Assembly (NCBI GenBank): GCA_021785115.1
Contig: JAJYGO010000220.1
Span: 1-7,937, forward strand
Direction: 5' to 3'
Source of the DNA: Chloroflexota bacterium
Lineage (GTDB): Bacteria > Chloroflexota > Limnocylindria > Limnocylindrales > CSP1-4
Length of the DNA stretch: 7,937 nt
Positions 1 through 6,222 of the stretch are shown here, in pieces; positions within the stretch are counted from its first letter, which is position 1, and every line of letters begins with the position of its first letter. The notes under the pieces are model-generated. The model searched no databases and was not told the DNA's origin. It was given only the letters and a program-made list of their open reading frames with translations. The position numbers were made by a program, and so were the translations under genes.

Positions 1-317
1 TCCGTGCCAGGGCGCAAAGGCAGCGGCTCCCCACAGGGCCGCGGTTCGACCGGCAGGGCCGTCGAAGGGACGTGTCGGTGCCCCGGCACGGGCCGAGCCG
101 CCCGCGCTCGCGGTGTCGCGAGCACGGTGGTCAGGCGGGGCGACGCCTGCGGAGCGACAAGCCCCAGCGCCCATGCGCTGCCGGCGGGAGCAGCACGACG
201 CGGACCGAGGGCGCGACGGGGCGCGCCGCGATGGCCGTCACGGCGGCCAGTGTCGGGACGATGGCCCCGACGACCACGACCCGGGGCACTCCGGCCAGGA
301 AGAAGCCATCGCCGTGG
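1..317. other. Stretch without a supportable gene
   Basis: Both strands are open over long stretches because of the high GC content, but no translation here resembles a known family. The best minus-strand candidate is a GTG-started ORF at 289-131 (52 aa) with one hydrophobic stretch (VVVVGAIVPTLAAVTAIAA) and an Arg-rich C-terminus. It has no convincing ribosome binding site and no recognised domain, so I do not call it. The plus-strand ORFs that start here run antisense through the lipoprotein gene and look like shadows. The only structured element is the hairpin at 106-123. Confidence 0.5.
106..123. repeat. Perfect 7-bp inverted repeat with 4-nt loop
   Basis: GCTCGCG and CGCGAGC flank a GTGT loop. 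Neither strand shows a T-run after the stem, so it is not a canonical intrinsic terminator. It lies about 200 bp beyond the stop of the lipoprotein gene and could still mark a transcript end, or be chance in GC-rich DNA. Confidence 0.3.
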
Positions 318-1091
318 TCACTTGGGCCAGCGGAAGGTCGGCGATGCGGTTGGATTCACAGTGGTGCTTGGCGCTTCGCCCGGGCTTGGAGCGGCCGCCG
401 TGGCCGCCGCCGTGACGACCGGCAGAGGGGTGAACGACGAGGAGGGCGTGGCCTTCACGCTGACCACGACGCTCAAGAACGGTGGAATGCCCTCCTCCCA
501 GACCCGCCGGTCGGCGAAGGTGACCGTCGAGCTCTTGGGCGTCAACGCCTGGAAGCGCCAGGTGCTGCTGCCCGAGGCGCCCACCAGCCAGGGCTGGTTG
601 GGCGGAGCGAAGGAGCCTTCCCCGACCAAAGCCAGGGCATTCGGGTCATGGACCGGCTCGGACCACTGATAGCCGCCGTCGCTGCCGACGTCGCACAAGG
701 TGATGGTCAGGATGGCCCCGGTCGCCAGGGTGGCCACCGGCGAGACCGTGCTGTTGGTGTCGGACGGCGGGAAGTCGTTGCAGGTCAGGGTGATGGCGGC
801 TGCGCCGGATGGGTCCCGTGTGGCGCTCATGGCGCTCTCGGTGTTGTCGGTGCAGCCGGTGGCGACAAGCGCGATCAGGACCAGGGCCAAGAGCGCGATT
901 CGGGCGGGTAAGGTGCGCGCCTCGGTGACCGGGGCCCGAGCGGTTGACGGGGCAGCGAGTCGCTGGCGTGAGCAGGAGCAGCCCGAAAGCCGCCGCCACT
1001 TCCGTCGGCGCAAGCGCCATGAGATGGATGCGAAATGACTGAGGCCAGACTTGATCAGCGCCAGACCAGGACCTGTTCGCCGTCTCAACAT
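318..1091 (-). CDS. Lipoprotein with chagasin-like (I42) protease-inhibitor domain
   Basis: Chagasin-type (MEROPS I42) proteins inhibit papain-family cysteine proteases through three loops. All three have counterparts here, numbered from the ATG at 1091: SDGGYQW at about 137-143 (family NPTTGxxW), GASGSSTWRF at 171-180 (family Gly-rich loop) and RRVW at 195-198 (family RPW). A hydrophobic segment ending in LVATGC (Cys80) looks like a lipobox, so the inhibitor domain should sit outside the membrane. The C-terminal 45 or so residues are a Thr/Ser/Pro/Ala-rich tail, probably disordered. The ATG at 1091 follows the upstream stop codon by 1 nt and has AAGG 9 nt ahead, suggesting translational coupling. 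An upstream GTG at 1112 and an internal TTG at 1013 are alternatives. Oddly, about 60 residues precede the hydrophobic core, unusual for a lipoprotein. The domain call is fairly sure, the start is not, and the target protease is unknown. Confidence 0.72.
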   Translation of the reverse strand: MLRRRTGPGLALIKSGLSHFASISWRLRRRKWRRLSGCSCSRQRLAAPSTARAPVTEARTLPARIALLALVLIALVATGCTDNTESAMSATRDPSGAAAITLTCNDFPPSDTNSTVSPVATLATGAILTITLCDVGSDGGYQWSEPVHDPNALALVGEGSFAPPNQPWLVGASGSSTWRFQALTPKSSTVTFADRRVWEEGIPPFLSVVVSVKATPSSSFTPLPVVTAAATAAAPSPGEAPSTTVNPTASPTFRWPK

Positions 1092-1092
1092 G

Positions 1093-3747
1093 TCAGCCAA
1101 CCTTGGTGACACGGATCGTGCTGCCCAATTCCGGCCCGGAGAACGGATTACCCTGCAGTGTGGTGGTGACCACGAATTCGCTGCCGTCGAAAGGCGTATA
1201 GGTGGTGGCGATGCACTTGACGCCGGTGCAGACCTCGCTCAGCACCCTGGTCAGGGCTTGGGGCAAGTCGCTCGCGTCGAACGCGCCCACGTCCTGACCG
1301 CTGCCGCTCACGCAGCCAAGCGGGCCCGTGCAGATGGTGATGTCATACGTGCCCCCTGGCAGATTGGTCGGAAAGCCGCGCGGCAAGTTGGCCGGGGGTG
1401 CGGCCCGCTGCGTCGCGGTCGCCCTGGGCGTGGGCGTGGGGGCCGGGGGGATCGTGACCTTCGTGTTGCCGCCGCAGGTCTCCAAGCCCGCGTCGTCAAC
1501 GACACACACCTCAGCGTCAAAGCCGGGCGCCCTGGTGGCCACCCAGTCCGGAGTGTGGTGCGAGTTGCTCGCCCAGCCCTGGGTGCCCTGCAAGTCGCCA
1601 AATGTGGAGGTGTGGGGATTGCTGCAGAGGCTGCCGCTGCACGTGGAATCGATCGTCTTGATCTGCCAGCCAAACGGTATGGCCGGCGTGTCAGCCCAGT
1701 AGAACGTATACGGCGGCACGCCCCCGCTGGCTGTTGCCACCAAGACCGTGCACGGCTGGCCTTCCGGCGGGCATGTCACGTTCCGCGGCGAGATCGCGGG
1801 CGGGGGGGTGGTGACGGTGATATGCAGCTCGAAGGTCACTGACTGGGGCGGCGTGGAGGAGTCCGACATCCTGATCGTGAGGGGTTGGCTGATCCACAGG
1901 CGGCTGCCGTTCAGGATCGGGGACCCGTCGTACTGGACGTGACAATCCGACGTCAGCGCGAACGCCAAGGGCGGCGTGCCATCCGCGAGCGAGCAGTGAT
2001 AGTCGCGCGTGCCCCCTGCCGCGGAGATGGGGGCGCTTGCCCGCGAGCCGTCGATGAAGGCCGGCAAGATGGTGGTCCAGATGTACATCCCATAAGTGCC
2101 GTTGTGGGCCAGGTCGATCTGGGGAGCCTGCAGGTCGATCGGGGGTGTGCCCAGCTTGGTCTTGTTGGCCGGCGAGGCGTCGAACTCTTGCATCGCCTTC
2201 TGCAGGTCGTCGGTGGGCGCATCCGGCGGCAGCAGGGGGCCGCCTCCGGCCGGAAGACCAGGCGAGGCGTCCATGCTGATGGGAGCCTGCCCGTCCCGGC
2301 CGTTGAAGACCCCGTCGTTGGCGAGATCCCTGGTCAGGGCGTCGCTCAGGGCGAAGGGGGTCACCCCCAGACCGTTGGCCTCCAAGTCGAGGCCGGCCAG
2401 CTCGAGGCCGAGCTGGCGCGACTGGTAGGTGGCGGGTTCGACCTGCTGAGCGGGGGGCAGATCGGCGATCTCCGGGTAGATGTCGCTGATGCTCGGGAGA
2501 TCGAATTCGCGGGCCACGGTCGCGTCGGAGACGGCGATGGCGGCGTCCAGGGGAGCCCCGTCCGCGGCGAGGGTGATGGCCCGCGCGGTGGCCCAGGTCG
2601 TCAACGGCGTGAGCGAGGCGTAGGTGGCGCCCGGGTTGAGCACGGTCCTCAAGGAGTCGCGCGGGCCCGCGGCCGATGACTTGTGGGTGACCTCATCGAC
2701 GTAGCTTCCGCCCGAGGTAATGGCCAGGAGCGAGTCCCTGGGATGGCGGGCGACCGTCGCGCGGTAGTGGCCGTTCTTGTCGGTGACCGCACTCGCCAGC
2801 AGCACACCTGGTTGCCCGCTGCTCAACATCGCGAAGACCTTGACAGTTGCTCCGGTCAACGGTCTCGCCAGGGCCGCGTAGCCACCGACCTGAGCCTCTG
2901 TTGGGGCATTCGCCACCTGTTCGCCCGCAATTGCCCCGAGTGTGACCAGTCCTCCCGGCATCAGGATCATGTACACGCCGAGTAGCGCCGCCGCTCTCGG
3001 ACCGCTCGCGCCTGGCCGAATCCCCGGCAGGCGCCGCCTGGCCCAGAACCTCGTGATGGCGCTCCCCGCCTGGTGAGGATTGGCCCAGGTGGCCGCCACC
3101 AGGAGAACCCCCGCGCCAGCCACCACGAGGATCGCGGCGCTGGCGGCGTCGGAGCCGCCGAGCCAGGACAAGAGCAGGCCAGCGGCGAAGATGACGGCCA
3201 GCGCGAGCGTCCCCACGGCGAGCCTGACATGGCGCCTGCGAATCCACCGATAGAGCCAGAGCGGCGTCAGCACGAGCAGGGCCGAAGCAAGCCCCCCGCC
3301 GACCATGAGGATCGTGAACGCGTCGGACTCGCCCGGGGGGTCAAGTCGAGACATCCCGGGGACCACGGTCACCGCGACGGCTATCACGGGGACGAGCGTC
3401 ACCGTGAGCGCGACGACGTACAGGAGAAACCGCGCGAACCCACCACCCATGCCCTTCGGCGCGGCAGCCGAAGGCCTGGTCCGAGCGCGCGCGACCGGCG
3501 GAATCGGCCTCGGTGCGCTCGGAGTCGGGTTTGCCGAAGGGGGCGGGGTGGGCGGTGACGTCGGCAGCGCCACGGCAGTCAGATCGCTACCGCAGGCTTC
3601 GCAGAAGAGGGCACCAGTCCTCAGCCCGCCGCCGCAGGAAGGGCACCGCCCTCCAGAGCTGGCCCCGCAGTGCCAGCAGAAGGCGGCTCCCGGCTGGCCC
3701 TCGCTGCCGCGCCGCGGGCACGGAACCGAACCTCGCGCGCAATCCAT
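1093..3747 (-). CDS. Zinc-ribbon, five-helix membrane protein with large extracellular Ig-like region
   Basis: I do not recognise a named family; the architecture is clear. Positions are numbered from a TTG at 3756; the ATG I prefer (3747) is residue 4 and has GGAGG just upstream at short (2-nt) spacing. Residues 13-55 form a double-zinc-ribbon-like segment (CxxC at 27-30, 38-41, 52-55; the first knuckle reads CPRR). A Pro-rich linker follows (65-100), then five hydrophobic helices near 108-133, 147-170, 178-199, 205-224 and 253-277. Arg-rich loops at 170-178 and 236-247 put the N-terminus inside and everything after about 280 outside. Residues 291-375 resemble a carboxypeptidase-regulatory-like beta sandwich, 376-490 look mostly helical, 580-648 resemble a putative Ig (He_PIG-like) domain and 655-768 an Ig/PKD-like domain. 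After a PTPTPRAT linker comes a small Cys-containing domain (800-887). Twelve extracellular cysteines fall in six close pairs. It probably acts at the cell surface in adhesion or sensing, together with the coupled lipoprotein. Confidence 0.75.
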   Translation of the reverse strand: MDCARGSVPCPRRGSEGQPGAAFCWHCGASSGGRCPSCGGGLRTGALFCEACGSDLTAVALPTSPPTPPPSANPTPSAPRPIPPVARARTRPSAAAPKGMGGGFARFLLYVVALTVTLVPVIAVAVTVVPGMSRLDPPGESDAFTILMVGGGLASALLVLTPLWLYRWIRRRHVRLAVGTLALAVIFAAGLLLSWLGGSDAASAAILVVAGAGVLLVAATWANPHQAGSAITRFWARRRLPGIRPGASGPRAAALLGVYMILMPGGLVTLGAIAGEQVANAPTEAQVGGYAALARPLTGATVKVFAMLSSGQPGVLLASAVTDKNGHYRATVARHPRDSLLAITSGGSYVDEVTHKSSAAGPRDSLRTVLNPGATYASLTPLTTWATARAITLAADGAPLDAAIAVSDATVAREFDLPSISDIYPEIADLPPAQQVEPATYQSRQLGLELAGLDLEANGLGVTPFALSDALTRDLANDGVFNGRDGQAPISMDASPGLPAGGGPLLPPDAPTDDLQKAMQEFDASPANKTKLGTPPIDLQAPQIDLAHNGTYGMYIWTTILPAFIDGSRASAPISAAGGTRDYHCSLADGTPPLAFALTSDCHVQYDGSPILNGSRLWISQPLTIRMSDSSTPPQSVTFELHITVTTPPPAISPRNVTCPPEGQPCTVLVATASGGVPPYTFYWADTPAIPFGWQIKTIDSTCSGSLCSNPHTSTFGDLQGTQGWASNSHHTPDWVATRAPGFDAEVCVVDDAGLETCGGNTKVTIPPAPTPTPRATATQRAAPPANLPRGFPTNLPGGTYDITICTGPLGCVSGSGQDVGAFDASDLPQALTRVLSEVCTGVKCIATTYTPFDGSEFVVTTTLQGNPFSGPELGSTIRVTKVG

Positions 3748-3849
3748 CGCCTCCAAGGGCGACGGGAATGGGTGGCGGCTTCACGTTGAACAACACGCTC
3801 AGCTGGGCGCTCCACCGATGCAAACGACCGGAGCCACGCTTGCCGCGCG

Positions 3850-3877
3850 ATTCTATATCCCGCGCGCAACTTCACAA
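3850..3877 (-). promoter_or_regulatory. Candidate sigma-70-type promoter inside the tandem repeat
   Basis: On the minus strand TTGTGA (3877-3872) and TAGAAT (3855-3850) are separated by 16 bp and match the -35 and -10 consensus at 4/6 and 5/6 positions. The -35 belongs to the gene-proximal copy of the 20-bp repeat and the -10 lies just past it. A transcript would begin near 3843, leaving a leader of about 95 nt before the zinc-ribbon gene. AT-rich hexamers are rare in this GC-rich sequence, which strengthens the call. Confidence 0.5.
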
Positions 3878-3896
3878 TCCCGCGCGCAACTTCACA
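3857..3896. repeat. Perfect tandem repeat, two 20-bp units
   Basis: The unit ATCCCGCGCGCAACTTCACA occurs at 3857-3876 and 3877-3896, followed by a further AT. On the minus strand each copy reads TTGTGAAGTTGCGCGCGG. The two copies are identical. They stand between the end of hepT homology (about 3909) and the candidate -10 box at 3855-3850. The 20-bp period (about two helical turns) and the position favour a double operator upstream of the zinc-ribbon gene. A simple slippage duplication is the alternative. Confidence 0.8.
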
Positions 3897-3908
3897 ATGC
3901 CGATCCTC

Positions 3909-4114
3909 GCGCCGGTGCTCGTCGATCCGGCCGGCGGTCTCCGGGTCGAGCCTCGCCAGCTGGGCGAGCGCCTCGCCGATGATCTCGAACTGGCGCTCGA
4001 CCGCCGCCCGCACCATCGGGTCCGCGGCGTAGGCGTCGAAGTCCAGGCCCTCGGTGAACTCCGCGATCAGCGCCGCCGCTTGGCCTATGTCGTGCAGGTA
4101 GGCCTACGGCTCAT
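3909..4114 (-). pseudogene. hepT: hepT toxin remnant (HEPN/DUF86), frameshifted and 3'-truncated
   Basis: HepT is the HEPN RNase toxin that pairs with MntA, which neutralises it by AMPylation. The start ATG at 4114 overlaps the mntA stop (ATGA), the normal layout of this operon. That frame reads MSRRPTCTT and stops. From 4103 another frame reads AYLHDIGQAAALIAEFTEG and continues through VERQFEIIGEALAQLARLDP to IDEHRR, all typical DUF86 sequence. Restoring one base near 4105-4101, for example AGG-GCC for AGGCC, joins the two frames. Homology stops after IDEHRR at about 3909, just where the family has its RNxLxHxY segment carrying the RX4HXY catalytic and AMPylated residues. What follows is unrelated and runs into the 20-bp repeats. 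About 45 residues of a usual HepT of roughly 115 are missing, so no active toxin should be made. Confidence 0.85.
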
Positions 4115-4419
4115 GCGGCATACAGCAGCGTCCTTGTCCGCTCGATGTCGGCCTTCATGTACGGGTTGCGGACGGCCGAGAGCGCGACGAGGTCGACCTC
4201 GCGGCCGAACAGGTCCTCGAGGGACTCGCGGAGGCCGAAGTAGGCGTCCGCGCACCCGCCCGGGGGCAGCGCCTCGAACTCGACGAGCAGGTCGACGTCG
4301 CTCCGCCCGGGCTCGAAGTCGTCTCGCGCGGCCGACCCGAACAGGAACAGGCTGCGAACGCGGTACCGGCGGCACAGCTCCTCGAGCGCGGCGCGGTGAT
4401 CGTCGATGAACGGGCTCAT
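4111..4419 (-). CDS. mntA: MntA-like nucleotidyltransferase antitoxin
   Basis: This 102-aa protein is a minimal nucleotidyltransferase (MNT). In the MntA-HepT system the MNT partner transfers AMP to a tyrosine of HepT and thereby blocks its RNase activity. The family signature is intact, numbered from the ATG at 4419: FGSAARDDF with Gly28-Ser29, then SDVD with Asp41 and Asp43 as metal ligands, and a third acidic residue Asp76 in REVDLV. The C-terminus NPYMKADIERTRTLLYAA is also typical. The ATG at 4419 has GAGGAG 8 nt upstream; a GTG two codons earlier is less likely. TACTCT at 4445-4440 could be a -10 box. The stop overlaps the hepT start by ATGA. The gene looks intact although its toxin partner is broken, leaving it an orphan antitoxin here. 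Confidence 0.9.
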   Translation of the reverse strand: MSPFIDDHRAALEELCRRYRVRSLFLFGSAARDDFEPGRSDVDLLVEFEALPPGGCADAYFGLRESLEDLFGREVDLVALSAVRNPYMKADIERTRTLLYAA

Positions 4420-4500
4420 GTTCACGACTCCTCGAGCGAAGAGTACCCGAGGCCACGGCCCGCGACGGCCGGCTGCGCGACGGCAACCTTATGCGAAGAA

Positions 4501-4524
4501 GCCCTCCTCGAAGACGGGGAGGGC
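4501..4524 (-). terminator. Terminator-like hairpin after the DUF4143 ATPase gene
   Basis: GCCCTCCTCG and CGGGGAGGGC pair over 10 bp with one G-T wobble around a four-base loop. Read on the minus strand the hairpin is followed by TTCTTCGCAT, a weak T-rich tail. It lies about 100 nt past the ATPase stop and 80 nt before mntA, a sensible place to end the ATPase transcript and separate it from the mntA-hepT unit. The short T tract keeps this below certainty. Confidence 0.55.
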
Positions 4525-4626
4525 GCGGACCGGATCGCGTGGTCGGGGCGAGAGGGATACCGCCTCCGGTACCGACCTCTTTGTCCCGGCGACGTGGCCG
4601 CTGCCGATCCGCGTGCGGGACGCGCC

Positions 4627-5859
4627 TCAGGCCCAGAGGGCCGAGATCGGGGCGGCGACGATCCGGTCGCCGAGGCGGTAGGCGCGGGGGCCCGTGTGGA
4701 ACACGATACCGGCGGCGAACTCCGCGTCGTAACGGTCCCGGAGGCCCGCGAGGTGGCGGGCCGAGTCCGGCCCCGGCGCCGAGTCGGCCTTGACCTCCAT
4801 CGCGACCAGCCTGCCGCCGGCGAGCTCGGCGAGCAGGTCGACCTCGAAGCGGCCCTGCTGCTGGCGGACGTGCGCGAGCCGCGGGCGCACCGCTGACACC
4901 GGGAGCTCGGCCCGGATCTGCGAGACGACGAACGACTCGAGCAGCCGGCCGAGCAGGTCGCCGCTCCTGAGGGCCAGGCTCGCGTCGAGCCCGAGCACGG
5001 CCCCGGCCAGCGCGGGCTCGACCAGGTGGCGCTTGGGCGCGAGCACGAGGCGCTTGAGCCGGTTCGACGTCCACGCCGGCAGGGCCTCGACGATGAGCAG
5101 GTTCGTGAGCAGCCGCTCGTAGGCCTGCGCGGTCCTGCGGTTGATCCCCGCCGCCTCGAACAGCGTCCGCTCCTCGACGACCCCGGCGGTGTTGAGCGCG
5201 TAGGCCTCGAGGTAGCGGCGGAGGCGGGCGGGATCCCGCCCCCCATCGACCTGCTCGGCGTCGCGGGTGAGCAGGTGCTCAACGTAGCTCTCCAGCCAGT
5301 GGCGCCTGGCGAGCTCGCCGAGGCGCAGCGCCGGCTCCGGGAAGCCGCCGCGGAGCGCGAGCTCCACGTACCCGCGCAGGTCGGGCGTGTCCGACGCCGG
5401 GGCCAGGTCGTCGCCGGCGGCGACGCGGTCGAGGAACGGCGCGGCCGAGCCCCGTCCCGCCTGCTCCCGCACGGTCATGCCGAACAGCGGCACCCGCGTC
5501 AGCCGGCCGGTGCCCGGCCACAGGTCGCCGTCGAGGTCGCCCCGGACGGAGCCGGTGACGAGGTACCGCCCGGGGCGGGCGTCGGCGTCGACCGAGCGCT
5601 TGACGGCGCCGAGCACCCCCGGCACCAGCTGCCACTCGTCGAGCAGCACGGGCTCGGCCATGCCGCGCATCGCGGCGTCGGGGTCGGCGCGGAACGCGAC
5701 CGCATCGGCCTCGCGGTCGAGGCGGACGACGGTGGCGGCGCGTCGCGCGGCGGTGGTGGTCTTGCCCGCCGCACGGGGGCCGGTCACGAAGATCGCGGGC
5801 AGCTCCGCCAGCAGCGTGTCGATCAGGCCGTCGACGAGCCTGGGGCGGTAGGCGTCCAT
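4627..5859 (-). CDS. AAA_14/DUF4143 ATP-binding protein
   Basis: A 410-aa protein of usual family length. The N-terminal AAA_14 part carries Walker A GPRAAGKTT (27-35), Walker B VLLDEW (71-76, with Asp74-Glu75) and a sensor-like LVTGS strand (100-104). GGFPEP at 171-176 is a typical motif of the middle region. The rest is DUF4143: a winged-helix-like segment near 228-265, then a degenerate PD-(D/E)XK-type fold with Glu309, Asp341 in FEVDLLAE and AMEVKAD (354-359). This widespread family has no settled biochemical function; members often sit beside toxin-antitoxin and phage-defence genes, and here it lies between an antitoxin remnant and mntA-hepT. The start ATG at 5859 is the first plausible codon, has no Shine-Dalgarno sequence, and lies 6 nt after TAGTCT, suggesting a leaderless or very short-leader mRNA. 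No damage is visible. Confidence 0.92.
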   Translation of the reverse strand: MDAYRPRLVDGLIDTLLAELPAIFVTGPRAAGKTTTAARRAATVVRLDREADAVAFRADPDAAMRGMAEPVLLDEWQLVPGVLGAVKRSVDADARPGRYLVTGSVRGDLDGDLWPGTGRLTRVPLFGMTVREQAGRGSAAPFLDRVAAGDDLAPASDTPDLRGYVELALRGGFPEPALRLGELARRHWLESYVEHLLTRDAEQVDGGRDPARLRRYLEAYALNTAGVVEERTLFEAAGINRRTAQAYERLLTNLLIVEALPAWTSNRLKRLVLAPKRHLVEPALAGAVLGLDASLALRSGDLLGRLLESFVVSQIRAELPVSAVRPRLAHVRQQQGRFEVDLLAELAGGRLVAMEVKADSAPGPDSARHLAGLRDRYDAEFAAGIVFHTGPRAYRLGDRIVAAPISALWA

Positions 5860-5865
5860 GGCGGC

Positions 5866-5871
5866 AGACTA
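5866..5871 (-). promoter_or_regulatory. Possible -10 box for short-leader transcription of the ATPase gene
   Basis: TAGTCT fits the TAnnnT pattern of extended high-GC -10 elements and ends 6 nt before the ATG at 5859, so the transcript would begin at or next to the start codon. No good -35 is visible 16-18 bp upstream. The absence of any purine-rich ribosome binding site ahead of the ATG agrees with a leaderless start. Confidence 0.35.
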
Positions 5872-5900
5872 CCACTCTGCCGCATCAGCGAGTGCTACTC

Positions 5901-6095
5901 TCACACACGTTCGGATACGACTCCGCCGCACTCGAGTGCCCGGTTCGACCGGATCGAGGTCCCGGGGATCGGAGAGGCGAGCGAAGCGCGCACGCGGGCG
6001 CGACACGGCCTTGCGGCGGCGCTGCCGGCGGAGCGCTTCGCGAGGCGGTCTGCCTGGGCGAACAGGTCGTCGGGCACCGAGACGGCGGTCTTCAT
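5901..6095 (-). pseudogene. Truncated ribbon-helix-helix antitoxin (MazE/VapB/CopG-like)
   Basis: The first 21 residues, MKTAVSVPDDLFAQADRLAK plus Arg, are a textbook start of a small ribbon-helix-helix antitoxin: the DNA-contacting beta strand KTAVSVP followed by helix A. Intact members go on with a turn and second helix, usually resembling LGxSRSELYxxAL, and then a toxin-binding tail. Here the frame continues as SAGSAAARPCRARVRAS to a stop at 5901, which fits neither helix nor tail. No other frame restores the family pattern convincingly, so homology ends at about 6033 by deletion or rearrangement rather than by a simple frameshift. The expected PIN or MazF-type toxin downstream is absent; the next gene is the DUF4143 ATPase. 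A 64-aa protein might still be made, but without helix B it should not dimerise or bind DNA normally. Confidence 0.62.
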
Positions 6096-6108
6096 ACCGC
6101 GAGTATGA
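6092..6108. promoter_or_regulatory. Palindrome over the antitoxin start codon, candidate operator
   Basis: TCATAC and GTATGA flank a 5-bp centre as a perfect inverted repeat, and the ATG of the ribbon-helix-helix gene lies within one arm. Such antitoxins usually repress their own promoter through short palindromes near the start. On the minus strand CATACT (6107-6102) could be a -10 hexamer 6 nt before the ATG. The role as an operator is inference. Confidence 0.45.
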
Positions 6109-6222
6109 CCGTGCGCCTCGCGGGCGACGGGGAAGCCGGGCCGTGCGGCCGGGGTGGTGTGGCATGTGAGTCTGGTCGGGGCGGGGCGTCGTCGCCCGGT
6201 TTGTTCCTTGGCCGCCGATGCA

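Noticed and set aside
131..289. Minus-strand 52-aa ORF with a hydrophobic stretch
   Set aside because: GTG start without a clear ribosome binding site, no family resemblance, and hydrophobic stretches arise easily in this base composition.
4..911. Long plus-strand ORFs of 221 and 279 codons
   Set aside because: They run antisense to the lipoprotein gene, are dominated by Arg/Gly/Ala from GC-rich shadow frames and show no domain or ribosome binding site.
1415..1460. GGGCGTGGGCGTGGG-type run as a regulatory repeat
   Set aside because: It encodes the Pro/Thr-rich linker of the surface protein and is explained by codon repetition.
1051..2679. Plus-strand ORFs of about 264 codons opposite the surface-protein gene
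   Set aside because: Low-complexity shadow translations of a gene whose minus-strand product has clear domains.
3857..3896. The two 20-bp units as a CRISPR array
   Set aside because: The units are directly adjacent with no spacers, only two copies, and no cas genes are present.
3621..4016. 131-codon minus-strand ORF as a separate gene
   Set aside because: Its first 36 residues are the middle of HepT and the remainder is read-through past the break across the repeats and into the antisense phase of the surface-protein gene.
4085..5282. Long minus-strand ORFs in other frames across the ATPase gene (329 and 286 codons)
   Set aside because: Arg/Pro/Ser-rich out-of-frame translations of the ATPase region with no motifs.
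5869..6165. Alternative frame ending in ALADAAEW as the lost antitoxin tail
   Set aside because: The resemblance to antitoxin C-termini is limited to a few residues and the intervening sequence does not fit the family.
6184..6197. GGGCG-TCGT-CGCCC hairpin as terminator of the cupredoxin gene
   Set aside because: The T-rich run (GGTTTGTTCCTT) follows on the plus strand, where no gene ends; on the minus strand there is no T tract.
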